From Burkholderia sp. SRS-W-2-2016 (GTDB taxonomy: Bacteria > Pseudomonadota > Gammaproteobacteria > Burkholderiales > Burkholderiaceae), in assembly GCF_001931485.1 (NCBI RefSeq), contig NZ_MSDV01000056.1, positions 34,548 to 98,547 of the forward strand: a stretch of DNA of 64,000 bases, given 5' to 3'. Shown piece by piece: positions 35,975-44,299 of this stretch. The notes below the pieces were generated by a model. It saw only the letters and a list, made by a program, of their open reading frames with translations, was not told the DNA's origin and ran no database searches. Numbering within the stretch: position 1 is the first letter of the stretch; every line of letters begins with the position of its first letter. Position numbers and translations under genes: made by a program.

Positions 35975-37279
35975 ATGAATACCACCACCGACGCAAGCCA
36001 CGCCGCCGGCGCCGCGCGCATCTCCCATCGCGGTGCGATTGCCGCGGCGGTGATCGGCAACTGGCTCGAGTTCTTCGACTTCACGGTCTACGGCTTTTTC
36101 GCCGTGATTATCGGCAGGCTGTTCTTTCCGTCGGCGGACCCGACTACCTCGTTGCTGCTGTCGGTCGCGACGTTCGCCGCGGGCTTCATCACGCGGCCGC
36201 TCGGCAGCGTGATGCTCGGCGTGTACGCGGACCGCAAGGGCCGCAAGGCCGCGTTGAACGTGACGATCATGCTGATGGCGGCGAGCACCGGCCTGATCGC
36301 GATCATGCCGACCTATGCGCAAATCGGTCTCGCGGCGCCGCTGTTGATCGTGCTCGCGCGGCTCGTGCAGGGCTTCTCGCAGGGCGGTGAATTCGGCGCG
36401 GCGACTTCGGCGCTGCTCGAACAGGGCGGCGGTTCGCGGCGCGGTTTTCGCGCGAGCTGGCAACTGGCGACGCAAGGCGGCGCGGCGCTGATGGGCGCGG
36501 GTATCGCGGCACTGCTGGCGGCGGTGTTGTCGAAGGAAGCGCTCGAAAGCTGGGGCTGGCGCGTGCCGTTTCTGATTGGGGTGGGCATTGCGCCGGTCGG
36601 CATTTTCCTGCGCCGCCGTCTCGCCGACGATCCGGTCGGCGCGCATTCTCATCACGGGATCGAACGCGGGGTGCTGCACGAACTGTTCAGCAAGCATCTG
36701 CGCACGCTGCTGCTGATTACGCTCGCGGTGATGGGCGGCACCGTGTCGACCTACATCCTGACCTTCTACATGCCGACCTACGCGATCCACACGCTCGGCA
36801 TGCCGATGTCGCTGTCGATGCTGGTCGGCGTCGCGTCCGGCTGCGTGGTGCTGGTGATGTGCCCGGTGTTCGGGTTGCTGTCGGACCGCATTCGCAGCCG
36901 CAAGCTGCCGATCCTGATCGGCCGCGGCGTGCTGGTGCTGCTGCTGTTTCCGGCCTTCATGCTGATGGCGCGCTTTCCGCGGCTGTCGGTGATCATGCCG
37001 CTGACGTCGCTGATGCTGGTGTTCTACTCGATGGGTTCGGCGTCGGAATTCGCGCTGATGTGCGAGTCGTTTCCGCGCCGCGTGCGCGCGACCGGGATTT
37101 CGATCGCCTATGCGCTGTCGGTGTGCGTGTTCGGCGGCACCGCGCAACTGGTCGCGACATGGCTGGTGCGCGTCACCGGCAGCAAGCTCGCGCCGGCCGG
37201 CTATGTGGCCGCGTGCGTGGTGGTGTCGCTGATCGCGGTGTCGATGTTGAAAGAGACCGCGGACCAGCCGCTCGATTGA
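35975..37279 (+). CDS. MFS transporter of the MHS symporter family
   Basis: This 434-residue protein has twelve hydrophobic segments and the signatures GVYADRKGRKAALNV (loop 2-3) and GLLSDRIRSRKLPIL (loop 8-9). RLVQGFSQGGEFG and the GAATSALLEQG segment place it with organic-acid/betaine:H+ symporters, related to the one at 23937-25229. It very likely imports the substrate or removes the product of the M20 hydrolase with which it is transcribed. Its stop codon directly abuts that of the convergent IclR gene. Confidence 0.9.
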   Translation: MNTTTDASHAAGAARISHRGAIAAAVIGNWLEFFDFTVYGFFAVIIGRLFFPSADPTTSLLLSVATFAAGFITRPLGSVMLGVYADRKGRKAALNVTIMLMAASTGLIAIMPTYAQIGLAAPLLIVLARLVQGFSQGGEFGAATSALLEQGGGSRRGFRASWQLATQGGAALMGAGIAALLAAVLSKEALESWGWRVPFLIGVGIAPVGIFLRRRLADDPVGAHSHHGIERGVLHELFSKHLRTLLLITLAVMGGTVSTYILTFYMPTYAIHTLGMPMSLSMLVGVASGCVVLVMCPVFGLLSDRIRSRKLPILIGRGVLVLLLFPAFMLMARFPRLSVIMPLTSLMLVFYSMGSASEFALMCESFPRRVRATGISIAYALSVCVFGGTAQLVATWLVRVTGSKLAPAGYVAACVVVSLIAVSMLKETADQPLD

Positions 37280-38110
37280 TCAGCCGCGCCGCGCGACCAT
37301 CTCCGAGACGGTTTGCGCGGCCTCCTGCAGCGGCTCCAGAAACGCCTTCACCATCTGCTTGGCCGAATTGCGCTGCGCATTGCCGCTGATGTTCAGCGCG
37401 GCGATCACGCGCCCCTGGCGGTTGCGGATCGGCGCGGACAGCGAGATCAAGCCGCCTTCGAGTTCCTGATCGACGATCGCCCAGCCCTGGCGGCGCACCT
37501 GCGCGATCAGCTTCTTCAGCTCTTCCTTGTCGGTCACGGTGCGCGGCGTGTGCGCGTAGAGCGGCGACGAGTTCAGCGTCGCGTCGAGCGTGTCGTCGTC
37601 GAGCGAGGCGAGCAGCACGCGGCCCATCGACGTGCAGTACGCGGGCAACCGGCTGCCGATCGACAGGTTGATCGTCATGATCTTGTGGGTCGGCACGCGC
37701 AGCACGTAGACGATCTCGGTGCGATCGAGCACGGCCGCCGAGCAGCTTTCGTGCACCTGCGCGGACAGGTTCTCCATCACCGGTTCCGCGAGATTCCAGA
37801 ACGGCATCGAGGTCAGATACGCGAAGCCCAGATCGAGAATCTTCGGCGTCAGCCGGAACAGCCGTCCTTCCGCTTCCACATAGCCGAGCGTCTGCAGCGT
37901 CAGCAGGATCCGCCGCGCGCCGGCGCGGGTCAGGCCGGTCGCGGCGGCGACATCGGTGAGCGTCTGTTCGGGACGGCTCGCATCGAACGCGCGGATCACC
38001 GCGAGACCGCGCGCGAACGACTGCACGTACGAGTCGCCCGGCTCCGGCTTCTCCGGAGCCGGTTCGGCGTTGGCGGGCACGACGGAAGACGACGGCAGGG
38101 CTTTGCTCAT
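37280..38110 (-). CDS. IclR-family transcriptional regulator (PcaR/PobR-like)
   Basis: This 276-residue protein has a variable N-terminal 25 residues, then FARGLAVIRAFDASRP leading into a winged helix (TDVAAATGLTRAGARRILLTL, about 48-70) and an IclR effector domain with SIGSRLPAYCTSMGRVLLA and GWAIVDQELEGGLIS. The layout is that of PcaR/PcaU regulators of aromatic catabolism. Possible targets include the 3-oxoadipyl-CoA thiolase further on, but there is no adjacent target gene except the convergent MFS gene, whose stop codon touches its own. Confidence 0.88.
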   Translation of the reverse strand: MSKALPSSSVVPANAEPAPEKPEPGDSYVQSFARGLAVIRAFDASRPEQTLTDVAAATGLTRAGARRILLTLQTLGYVEAEGRLFRLTPKILDLGFAYLTSMPFWNLAEPVMENLSAQVHESCSAAVLDRTEIVYVLRVPTHKIMTINLSIGSRLPAYCTSMGRVLLASLDDDTLDATLNSSPLYAHTPRTVTDKEELKKLIAQVRRQGWAIVDQELEGGLISLSAPIRNRQGRVIAALNISGNAQRNSAKQMVKAFLEPLQEAAQTVSEMVARRG

Positions 38111-38368
38111 GGACCTTGGTAAATGGGTTCGAGATAAGTCGGTTCGAGAAGTGCGCGTGGCGATGCACGCGGTGCGCGCCCGGCTACGGCGCGCTGAGGC
38201 AGGTTGTGACGCAAAGGCGAGACGATAGCTTAAGCCTTCCGTTTCGCCAAATAACGCGAAACCTGCTCAAAAATCCCAGGGTTTGCGTGAATGCGGCACG
38301 CAGCGCGAAATTTGTATGATGACCCGACAACCTGCCGCATCTTACCGCCCCCACCGAAGCGATAGTGC

Positions 38369-39073
38369 ATGTTCGAGAAAATTCCCGCGCGGGCGCTGAG
38401 CGACACCGTCGCGCAGCAACTGCTCAAGCAGATCGATAAGGGTGCGTTCGCGCGCGGCGGCAAGCTGCCGACCGAGACGGTGCTCGCGCAGCAGTTCGGC
38501 GTGAGCCGCACGGTGATTCGCGAGGCGCTGTCGCGGCTGAAGAACGAAGGCGTGGTCGAGCCGCGCCAGGGCAGCGGCGTGTTCATCGCCGCGCACGGCG
38601 CGATCCGGCCGCTGCGGATCGATTACGCGGAGGCGATCGAGCCGGGTTCGGTCGTGCAGATTCTGGCGCTGCGGCGCGCGATCGAGGCCGAAGTGGCAGC
38701 CGAGGCGGCGATGCGGCGCAGCGCGGCCGATCTCGTATCGATCGACGCGGCGCTCGCGCGGATCGATACGGCGGTCGCGGACGGCGACGATGGCGTCGCC
38801 GCGGATGTCGCGTTTCATCGCGCGATTGCGGCCGCGACCGGCAATCCATATTTCCTGAAGACACTGAGCTTCCTTAATCAGTACCTCGAAGCAGGTACGC
38901 TCGTCACGCGCCGCAACGAGGCGCTGCGCGAGGATTTTTCACGCCAGGTGCGCGACGAGCATGCGGCGATCGCGGCGGCGATTCGCGCGAGCGATCCGGC
39001 GGCGGCGCGCGAGGCCGCGCAGACGCATCTGTATAACGCGGCGCGGCGGCTGGCGGAGGCGGGGATCGGGTAG
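38369..39073 (+). CDS. GntR/FadR-subfamily regulator of the tetronate operon
   Basis: This 234-residue protein has a winged helix with TETVLAQQFGVSRTVIREALSRL (about 35-57), followed by an FCD ligand-binding domain with LRRAIEAEVAAEAA, VAFHRAIAAATGNPYF and RDEHAAIAAAI, whose Asp/His residues coordinate the metal used for acid-ligand binding. It is the first gene in a plus-strand set ending with denD, so it is probably the local repressor responding to a tetronate. The gap to ltnD is 25 bases. Confidence 0.88.
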   Translation: MFEKIPARALSDTVAQQLLKQIDKGAFARGGKLPTETVLAQQFGVSRTVIREALSRLKNEGVVEPRQGSGVFIAAHGAIRPLRIDYAEAIEPGSVVQILALRRAIEAEVAAEAAMRRSAADLVSIDAALARIDTAVADGDDGVAADVAFHRAIAAATGNPYFLKTLSFLNQYLEAGTLVTRRNEALREDFSRQVRDEHAAIAAAIRASDPAAAREAAQTHLYNAARRLAEAGIG

Positions 39074-39098
39074 GCACATCATTCGAGCGAGGACACGC

Positions 39099-39989
39099 AT
39101 GTCGAGAAATGTCGGTGTGATTGGGTTGGGAGCGATGGGGCTGGGTGTCGCGCGTTCGCTGTTGCGCGCGGGCTTCAAGGTCCACGCGTGCGATTTGCGC
39201 GGCGACGTGTTGCAGGGTTTCGTCGCCGAAGGCGGGACCGGTTGCAGCACGCCGGCCGAGCTTGGCGCGCAATGCGCGGTCGTGGTCACGCTGGTCGTGA
39301 ACGCCGTGCAAACCGAAGCGGTGCTGTTCGGCGAGCACGGTGCGGTCGTGGCGATGCAGCCGGGCGGCGTGGTGATTGCGAGCGCGACGGTCGCGCCGGA
39401 ATTCGCGGTCGAACTCGGCAGGCGCGTCGAGGCGGCCGGCTTGCAGATGCTCGACGCGCCGGTGTCGGGCGGCGCCGCACGCGCCGCGTCCGGCGAAATG
39501 ACGATGATGACCTCGGGACCGGCGGCCGCCTACGCCGCCTGCGAAGACGTGCTCGCCGCGATCGCCGGCAAGGTCTACCGGCTCGGCGCCGCGCACGGCG
39601 CGGGCTCGAAGGTGAAGATCATCAACCAGCTGCTGGCCGGCGTGCATATCGCCGCGTCGGCCGAGGCGATGGCGCTCGGTTTGCGCGAAGGCGTCGATCC
39701 CGCCGCGCTGTATGAAGTGATCACGCACAGCGCCGGCAATTCGTGGATGTTCGAGAACCGCGTGCCGCACATTCTCGCGGGCGATTACACGCCGCTGTCC
39801 GCGGTCGATATCTTCGTCAAGGATCTCGGCCTCGTGCTCGACACCGCGCGGCGCACGAAATTTCCGCTGCCGCTGTCGGCGGCCGCGCATCAGATGTTCA
39901 TGATGGCGTCGAGCGCGGGGCATGGCGGCGAAGACGATTCGGCGGTCGTGAAGATTTTTCCCGGCATCGATTTGCCGGGTCGGCACTAG
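39099..39989 (+). CDS. ltnD: L-threonate dehydrogenase (beta-hydroxyacid dehydrogenase family)
   Basis: The ATG at 39099 follows GAGG and gives 296 residues; an in-frame run upstream to 38961 overlaps the regulator and is rejected. A Rossmann NAD site GVIGLGAMGLGVARSL is at residues 6-21, the substrate loop DAPVSGGAARAASG near 118, and the catalytic Lys in KIINQLLAG near 170. Within this operon the expected role is oxidation of L-threonate to 2-oxo-tetronate. The assignment to LtnD rather than another hydroxyacid dehydrogenase rests largely on neighbours otnK, otnC and otnI. Confidence 0.87.
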   Translation: MSRNVGVIGLGAMGLGVARSLLRAGFKVHACDLRGDVLQGFVAEGGTGCSTPAELGAQCAVVVTLVVNAVQTEAVLFGEHGAVVAMQPGGVVIASATVAPEFAVELGRRVEAAGLQMLDAPVSGGAARAASGEMTMMTSGPAAAYAACEDVLAAIAGKVYRLGAAHGAGSKVKIINQLLAGVHIAASAEAMALGLREGVDPAALYEVITHSAGNSWMFENRVPHILAGDYTPLSAVDIFVKDLGLVLDTARRTKFPLPLSAAAHQMFMMASSAGHGGEDDSAVVKIFPGIDLPGRH

Positions 39990-40004
39990 GCGAGGGCGCT
40001 TGCA

Positions 40005-41363
40005 ATGACGGCTGATTCGAAACCCGCGCAACGCGCACTGCTCGGCTGCATCGCCGACGATTTCACCGGCGCGACCGATCTCGCCAACATGCTGGTGCGC
40101 GGCGGTATGCGCACGGTGCAGACGATCGGCGTGCCCGAGTCGAACGAAGCGCTCGATGCCGATGCGCTGGTGGTCGCGCTGAAGTCGCGCACGATCGACG
40201 CCGCCGATGCGGTCGCACAATCGCTCGCCGCGCTCGACTGGCTGCGCGCACAAGGCTGCCGGCAGTTCTTTTTCAAGTACTGCTCGACATTCGATTCGAC
40301 CGATGCGGGCAATATCGGGCCGGTCGCCGATGCGTTGCTGAATGCGTTGGCGGCTGATGGTGCTAGCGGTGCCGATGGTGCCAATGGTGCCGACGACGCT
40401 CAGCGCGCGTCGTTCACGATCGCATGCCCCGCGTTTCCCGAGAACGGCCGCACGATCTTTCGCGGCCATCTGTTCGTCGGCGACACACTGCTCAACGAAT
40501 CGGGGATGGAGAACCATCCGCTCACCCCGATGCGCGATGCGAACCTCGTGCGGGTGCTGCAACGACAGACGCAATCGAAGGTCGGGCTGCTGCGTTACGA
40601 CACGATCGCGCAAGGCGATGCGGCCGTGCGTGCCGGCATCGATGCATTGCGCGCCGATGGCGTGCGTATCGCGATCGCCGATGCGGTGTCCGACGCCGAC
40701 CTGCATACGCTCGGCGCGGCTTGCGCGGAGCTGGCGTTGATCACCGGCGGCTCCGGCGTCGCGCTCGGTTTGCCGGCCAATTTCCGCCGCGCGGGTCTGC
40801 TCGGCGAACAGGCCGACGCAGCGCAGTTGCCGCGTGTAGAAGGTTTGTCGGCGGTGCTGGCGGGCAGCGCGTCGAAAGCGACCAACGCGCAGGTTGCCGA
40901 GTGGCGCGCGAGCCGGCCCGCGTTCCGCATCGATCCGCTCGCGGCGGCGCGCGGCGAGGACGTGGTCGCGCAGGCGCTCGCGTTCGCGCAGCAGCATCTG
41001 GATCGCGCGGAGCCGGTATTGATCTACGCGACCGCCTCGCCCGACGAAGTGAAGGCGGTGCAGCGCGAACTCGGCGTCAACGAGGCGGGGCATCTGGTCG
41101 AGACGACGCTGGCGTCGATTGCGCGCGGCTTGCGCGAGCGCGGCGTGCGCAAGTTCGTCGTCGCGGGCGGCGAGACATCGGGCGCGGTCGTGCAGGCGCT
41201 CGACGTGCGCACGCTGCGCATCGGCGCGCAGATCGATCCGGGTGTGCCGGCGACCGCGACCACCGGCGCGGAGCCGCTCGCGCTCGCGCTGAAGTCCGGC
41301 AACTTCGGTACGACTGATTTCTTCGCGAAGGCGCTGCGCCATCTCGACGGAGCCGCGCAATGA
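40005..41363 (+). CDS. otnK: 3-oxo-tetronate kinase OtnK (DUF1537 family)
   Basis: This 452-residue protein has the DUF1537 start LGCIADDFTGATDLANMLV, a substrate loop QFFFKYCSTFDSTDAGNIGP, and the C-terminal nucleotide-binding part with FVVAGGETSGAVVQAL. It should phosphorylate 3-oxo-tetronate at O4 with ATP. An Ala/Asp/Gly run (residues about 117-133, ADGASGADGANGADD) is inserted between two conserved blocks and uses GGT/GCC codons unlike its neighbours. The stop overlaps otnC by four bases. Confidence 0.9.
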   Translation: MTADSKPAQRALLGCIADDFTGATDLANMLVRGGMRTVQTIGVPESNEALDADALVVALKSRTIDAADAVAQSLAALDWLRAQGCRQFFFKYCSTFDSTDAGNIGPVADALLNALAADGASGADGANGADDAQRASFTIACPAFPENGRTIFRGHLFVGDTLLNESGMENHPLTPMRDANLVRVLQRQTQSKVGLLRYDTIAQGDAAVRAGIDALRADGVRIAIADAVSDADLHTLGAACAELALITGGSGVALGLPANFRRAGLLGEQADAAQLPRVEGLSAVLAGSASKATNAQVAEWRASRPAFRIDPLAAARGEDVVAQALAFAQQHLDRAEPVLIYATASPDEVKAVQRELGVNEAGHLVETTLASIARGLRERGVRKFVVAGGETSGAVVQALDVRTLRIGAQIDPGVPATATTGAEPLALALKSGNFGTTDFFAKALRHLDGAAQ

Positions 41364-42022
41364 CCGGCGCGCCCGCACTCCATACGTCGGATGAAGCGCG
41401 CGTGCGCGACGAAATCTGCACGGTCGGCGCGAGCCTCTATCAGCGCGGCTATACGGTCGGCACGGCCGGCAACATCAGCGCGCGACTCGACGACGGCTGG
41501 CTGATCACGCCGACCGATGCGTGTCTCGGCCGCCTCGATCCCGCTGAGATCGCGAAGGTCGGTTTCGACGGCCAGCCGGTCTCGGGCGGCAAGCCGTCGA
41601 AAACGCTCGCGCTGCATCGCGGGATCTATGCGCGCAATCGCGACGCGCGCGGTGTCGTCCATACCCATTCGACGCATCTGGTCGCGCTGACGCTCGCGGG
41701 CGTATGGAGCGACGCCGACGTGCTGCCGCCGCTGACGCCGTACTACGTGATGAAAGTGGGGCACGTTCCGCTGATTCGTTATCGCAAGCCGGGCGATCCG
41801 CAAGTCGCGGAGCAGATCGCCGCGCTCGCCGACAGCGTGCGCGCGGTGCTGCTCGAACGGCTGGGGCCGGTGGTGTGGGAGCGCTCGGTCGCGCATGCGT
41901 CGTATGCGCTCGAAGAACTGGAAGAGACCGCGCGTTTGTGGCTGATGACGAACCCGCGGCCCGCGCCGCTCGACGCCGCCGCAATCGATGAACTGCGCGG
42001 CGCGTTCGGCGCGCGCTGGTAG
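41360..42022 (+). CDS. otnC: 3-oxo-tetronate 4-phosphate decarboxylase OtnC (class II aldolase fold)
   Basis: This 220-residue protein is of the AraD/FucA class II aldolase family. It has a phosphate-binding TAGNISARLDDGW loop (about residues 36-48), TPTDACLG, metal-ligand Glu/His replaced by the family pattern LALHRGIYA, and the zinc histidines in VVHTHSTHLVAL. It should decarboxylate 3-oxo-tetronate 4-phosphate to dihydroxyacetone phosphate. It is translationally coupled to otnK by an ATGA overlap. Confidence 0.9.
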   Translation: MTGAPALHTSDEARVRDEICTVGASLYQRGYTVGTAGNISARLDDGWLITPTDACLGRLDPAEIAKVGFDGQPVSGGKPSKTLALHRGIYARNRDARGVVHTHSTHLVALTLAGVWSDADVLPPLTPYYVMKVGHVPLIRYRKPGDPQVAEQIAALADSVRAVLLERLGPVVWERSVAHASYALEELEETARLWLMTNPRPAPLDAAAIDELRGAFGARW

Positions 42023-42072
42023 TGGCGGCCAGCCGCGCCGCACAGCACTAATTGGATAAAGGAGTTGCCGAC

Positions 42073-42873
42073 ATGCCCCGCTTTGCCGCCAATCTGACGA
42101 TGATGTACAACGAGCACGCGTTCCTCGACCGCTTCTCCGCCGCCGCGCGCGACGGCTTCAACGCGGTCGAATTTCTGTTCCCGTATGAATTTCGCGCGGG
42201 CGAACTGAAGGCGCGGCTCGACGCGAACAGCCTCACGCAGGCGCTGTTCAATGCGCCGCCCGGCGACTGGGCCGGCGGCGAACGCGGTCTCGCGTCGCTG
42301 CCGGGGCGCGAGGAAGAATTCAAACGCGGCCTCGACACCGCGCTCGAGTACGCGCGCGTACTCGGCAATCGCAAGCTGCATGTGATGGCGGGGCTGCTTG
42401 CAGGCGATCAACCGGGCGACACGCAACGCCGCGCGCAACGCGACGTGTATTTGAAAAACCTCGCCTACGCCGCGCAAATCGCGCAAGCCGAGCAGATCAC
42501 GATCGTGATCGAGCCGATCAACACGCGCGACATGCCCGGCTATTTCCTCAATCGCCAGGACGACGCGCAGGCGATCTGCGCGGAAGTCGGCGCGAAGAAT
42601 CTGAAGGTGCAGTTCGACTGCTACCACTGCCAGATCGTCGAAGGCGATCTCGCGATGAAGCTCAAACGCGACATGGCCGGCATCGGCCATATTCAGATCG
42701 CCGGCGTGCCCGAGCGGCACGAACCGGATCTCGGCGAGCTGAACTATCCGTACCTGTTCGAGCTGATCGATGCGCTCGGCTACGACGGCTATATCGGCTG
42801 CGAATACCGGCCGCGCGCGGGGACTTCGGCCGGGCTCGGCTGGCTCGCGCCTTATCTGGACGCGGCGCGCTGA
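42073..42873 (+). CDS. otnI: 2-oxo-tetronate isomerase OtnI (hydroxypyruvate isomerase-like)
   Basis: The ATG at 42073 is preceded by AAAGGAG at the right distance, giving 266 residues that start PRFAANLTMMYNE, typical of the Hyi/OtnI branch of the xylose-isomerase-like TIM barrels. Conserved metal ligands appear in IVIEPINTRDMPGYF, VQFDCYHCQI and the late IGCEYRP. It should interconvert 2-oxo- and 3-oxo-tetronate. Position between otnC and denD supports this over hydroxypyruvate isomerase. Confidence 0.88.
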   Translation: MPRFAANLTMMYNEHAFLDRFSAAARDGFNAVEFLFPYEFRAGELKARLDANSLTQALFNAPPGDWAGGERGLASLPGREEEFKRGLDTALEYARVLGNRKLHVMAGLLAGDQPGDTQRRAQRDVYLKNLAYAAQIAQAEQITIVIEPINTRDMPGYFLNRQDDAQAICAEVGAKNLKVQFDCYHCQIVEGDLAMKLKRDMAGIGHIQIAGVPERHEPDLGELNYPYLFELIDALGYDGYIGCEYRPRAGTSAGLGWLAPYLDAAR

Positions 42874-42932
42874 GTGTTGCCGCGCGTCGCGGCAGCGCGC
42901 GATTCCCGATCCATCACCACGGACACGCAATC

Positions 42933-43913
42933 ATGAAAGTACTGATCACCGGCGGCGCGGGTTTTCTTGGTCAACGCCTCGCGCGCGAACTGCTCGCGCG
43001 CGGTTCGCTCAAGGATGCGCGCGGCACCCCGCAAGCGCTGACTGAACTGGTGCTGCTCGACGTCGTGCGCGCGAACGATTTCGGCGACGCGCGCGTGCGC
43101 ACCGAAGTCGGCGATATCGCGGAGCGCAGCGTGCTCGAACGCGCGATCGATGCCGATACGGCGGCGATCTTCCATCTGGCCGCTATCGTCAGCGGTCAGG
43201 CCGAGGCGGATTTCGATCTCGGCATGCGCATCAATCTGGATGCGTCGCGGCTGCTGCTCGAAGTCTGCCGGCAGCGTGGGCATGTACCGCGCGTGGTGTT
43301 CACGAGTTCGGTCGCGGTGTACGGCGGCGAACTGCCCGAGATCGTGCAGGACGACACCGCGCTCAATCCGCAATCGTCGTACGGCGCGCAGAAGGCGATC
43401 GCCGAATTGCTGCTGAACGATTATTCGCGGCGCGGTTTCGTCGACGGCCGGGTGCTGCGGCTGCCGACCATCAGCGTGCGGCCGGGGCGGCCGAATGCGG
43501 CGGCGTCGTCGTTTGCGAGCGGCATCATTCGCGAGCCGCTGAACGGCGAGCAGGCCGTGTGTCCGGTCGCCGGCTCGACGCGGCTGTGGCTGCTGTCGCC
43601 GCGCAAGGCGATCGAATCTCTGATCGCCGGACTCGAACTCGACGGCGCCGCGCTCGGCAAGCAGCGGGTGCTGAATCTGCCGGGGCTGTCGGTCAGCGTC
43701 GACGAAATGATCGCGGCGCTGCGCGAAGTGGCCGGCGACGCGGTTGCCGGGCGTGTCGTGCGCGAGCCCGATGAGCGGATCGAGAAGATTGTCGGCAGTT
43801 GGCCCGGCGCGTGGGACACGTCGCGCGCCGAGCGTTTGGGGCTCACCGGCGAGCGCAATTTCGCCGATGTGATCCGCGCTTATCTCGCCGACGAAGGGAT
43901 CGTTCCGCGCTGA
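42933..43913 (+). CDS. denD: D-erythronate dehydrogenase DenD (extended SDR)
   Basis: This 326-residue extended short-chain dehydrogenase has the NAD motif ITGGAGFLGQRLA (residues 4-16), FHLAAIVSGQAEADF, catalytic Ser/Tyr/Lys in FTSSVAVYGG and SSYGAQKAIAELL, and the LRLPTISVRPG turn. DenD-type enzymes oxidise D-erythronate to 2-oxo-tetronate. It closes the operon. Having it together with ltnD lets one isomerase-kinase-decarboxylase core serve two sugar acids. Confidence 0.88.
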   Translation: MKVLITGGAGFLGQRLARELLARGSLKDARGTPQALTELVLLDVVRANDFGDARVRTEVGDIAERSVLERAIDADTAAIFHLAAIVSGQAEADFDLGMRINLDASRLLLEVCRQRGHVPRVVFTSSVAVYGGELPEIVQDDTALNPQSSYGAQKAIAELLLNDYSRRGFVDGRVLRLPTISVRPGRPNAAASSFASGIIREPLNGEQAVCPVAGSTRLWLLSPRKAIESLIAGLELDGAALGKQRVLNLPGLSVSVDEMIAALREVAGDAVAGRVVREPDERIEKIVGSWPGAWDTSRAERLGLTGERNFADVIRAYLADEGIVPR

Positions 43914-44022
43914 CCGTACGTTCAATCCGCACTGAATGCGCACCGAATGCGCATTCACCGCACCTCGAACGACTCCCCCTCCGCGTATTCCCTAATATGA
44001 GCTGGCACGGCGTCCGCCGTGC

Positions 44023-44052
44023 TTGACATGGTTTCGCGCACGCGCCTATTAT
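44023..44052 (+). promoter_or_regulatory. Sigma-70-type promoter of the thiolase gene
   Basis: A perfect TTGACA (44023-44028) and TATTAT (44047-44052) are 18 bases apart, predicting transcription from near 44059 and a leader of about 240 nt before the thiolase ATG at 44300. The surrounding gap (43914-44299) holds no gene; its AT-rich part (44060-44105) with repeated TGTTCG/GTTCGT elements may carry control sites. Confidence 0.75.
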
Positions 44053-44299
44053 CGTGCCTGTTTGTTCGATATATGACCTAGTGTTCGTGTAAAGAACATT
44101 TTGGTCGGCTCAGGAAGCGCCATCGCGGTACTTGTCGTCAATCCCAAGCCCATCGTTTTCGATCCTGCGCTAAGCTGCTGCGACGCGTCGGCCCCTACGC
44201 CGATGCCTGTTGCAGCTTCCTGCAGTTTCCCGCGCTGCCCTCACGGCATCGCGGCGAACCGGCGCGCAGCGCACGCAGCCTCTCAACTGGAGACATCAC

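Noticed and set aside
34712..37147. An 811-codon open frame on the minus strand opposite the M20 hydrolase and MFS genes
   Set aside because: It is rich in Arg, His and Gln, has no domain or membrane pattern, and runs across two well-supported genes; it is a by-product of third-position GC bias.
38904..41378. An 824-codon minus-strand frame opposite ltnD and otnK
   Set aside because: It shows the same Arg/His-rich shadow composition and overlaps confidently assigned tetronate genes.
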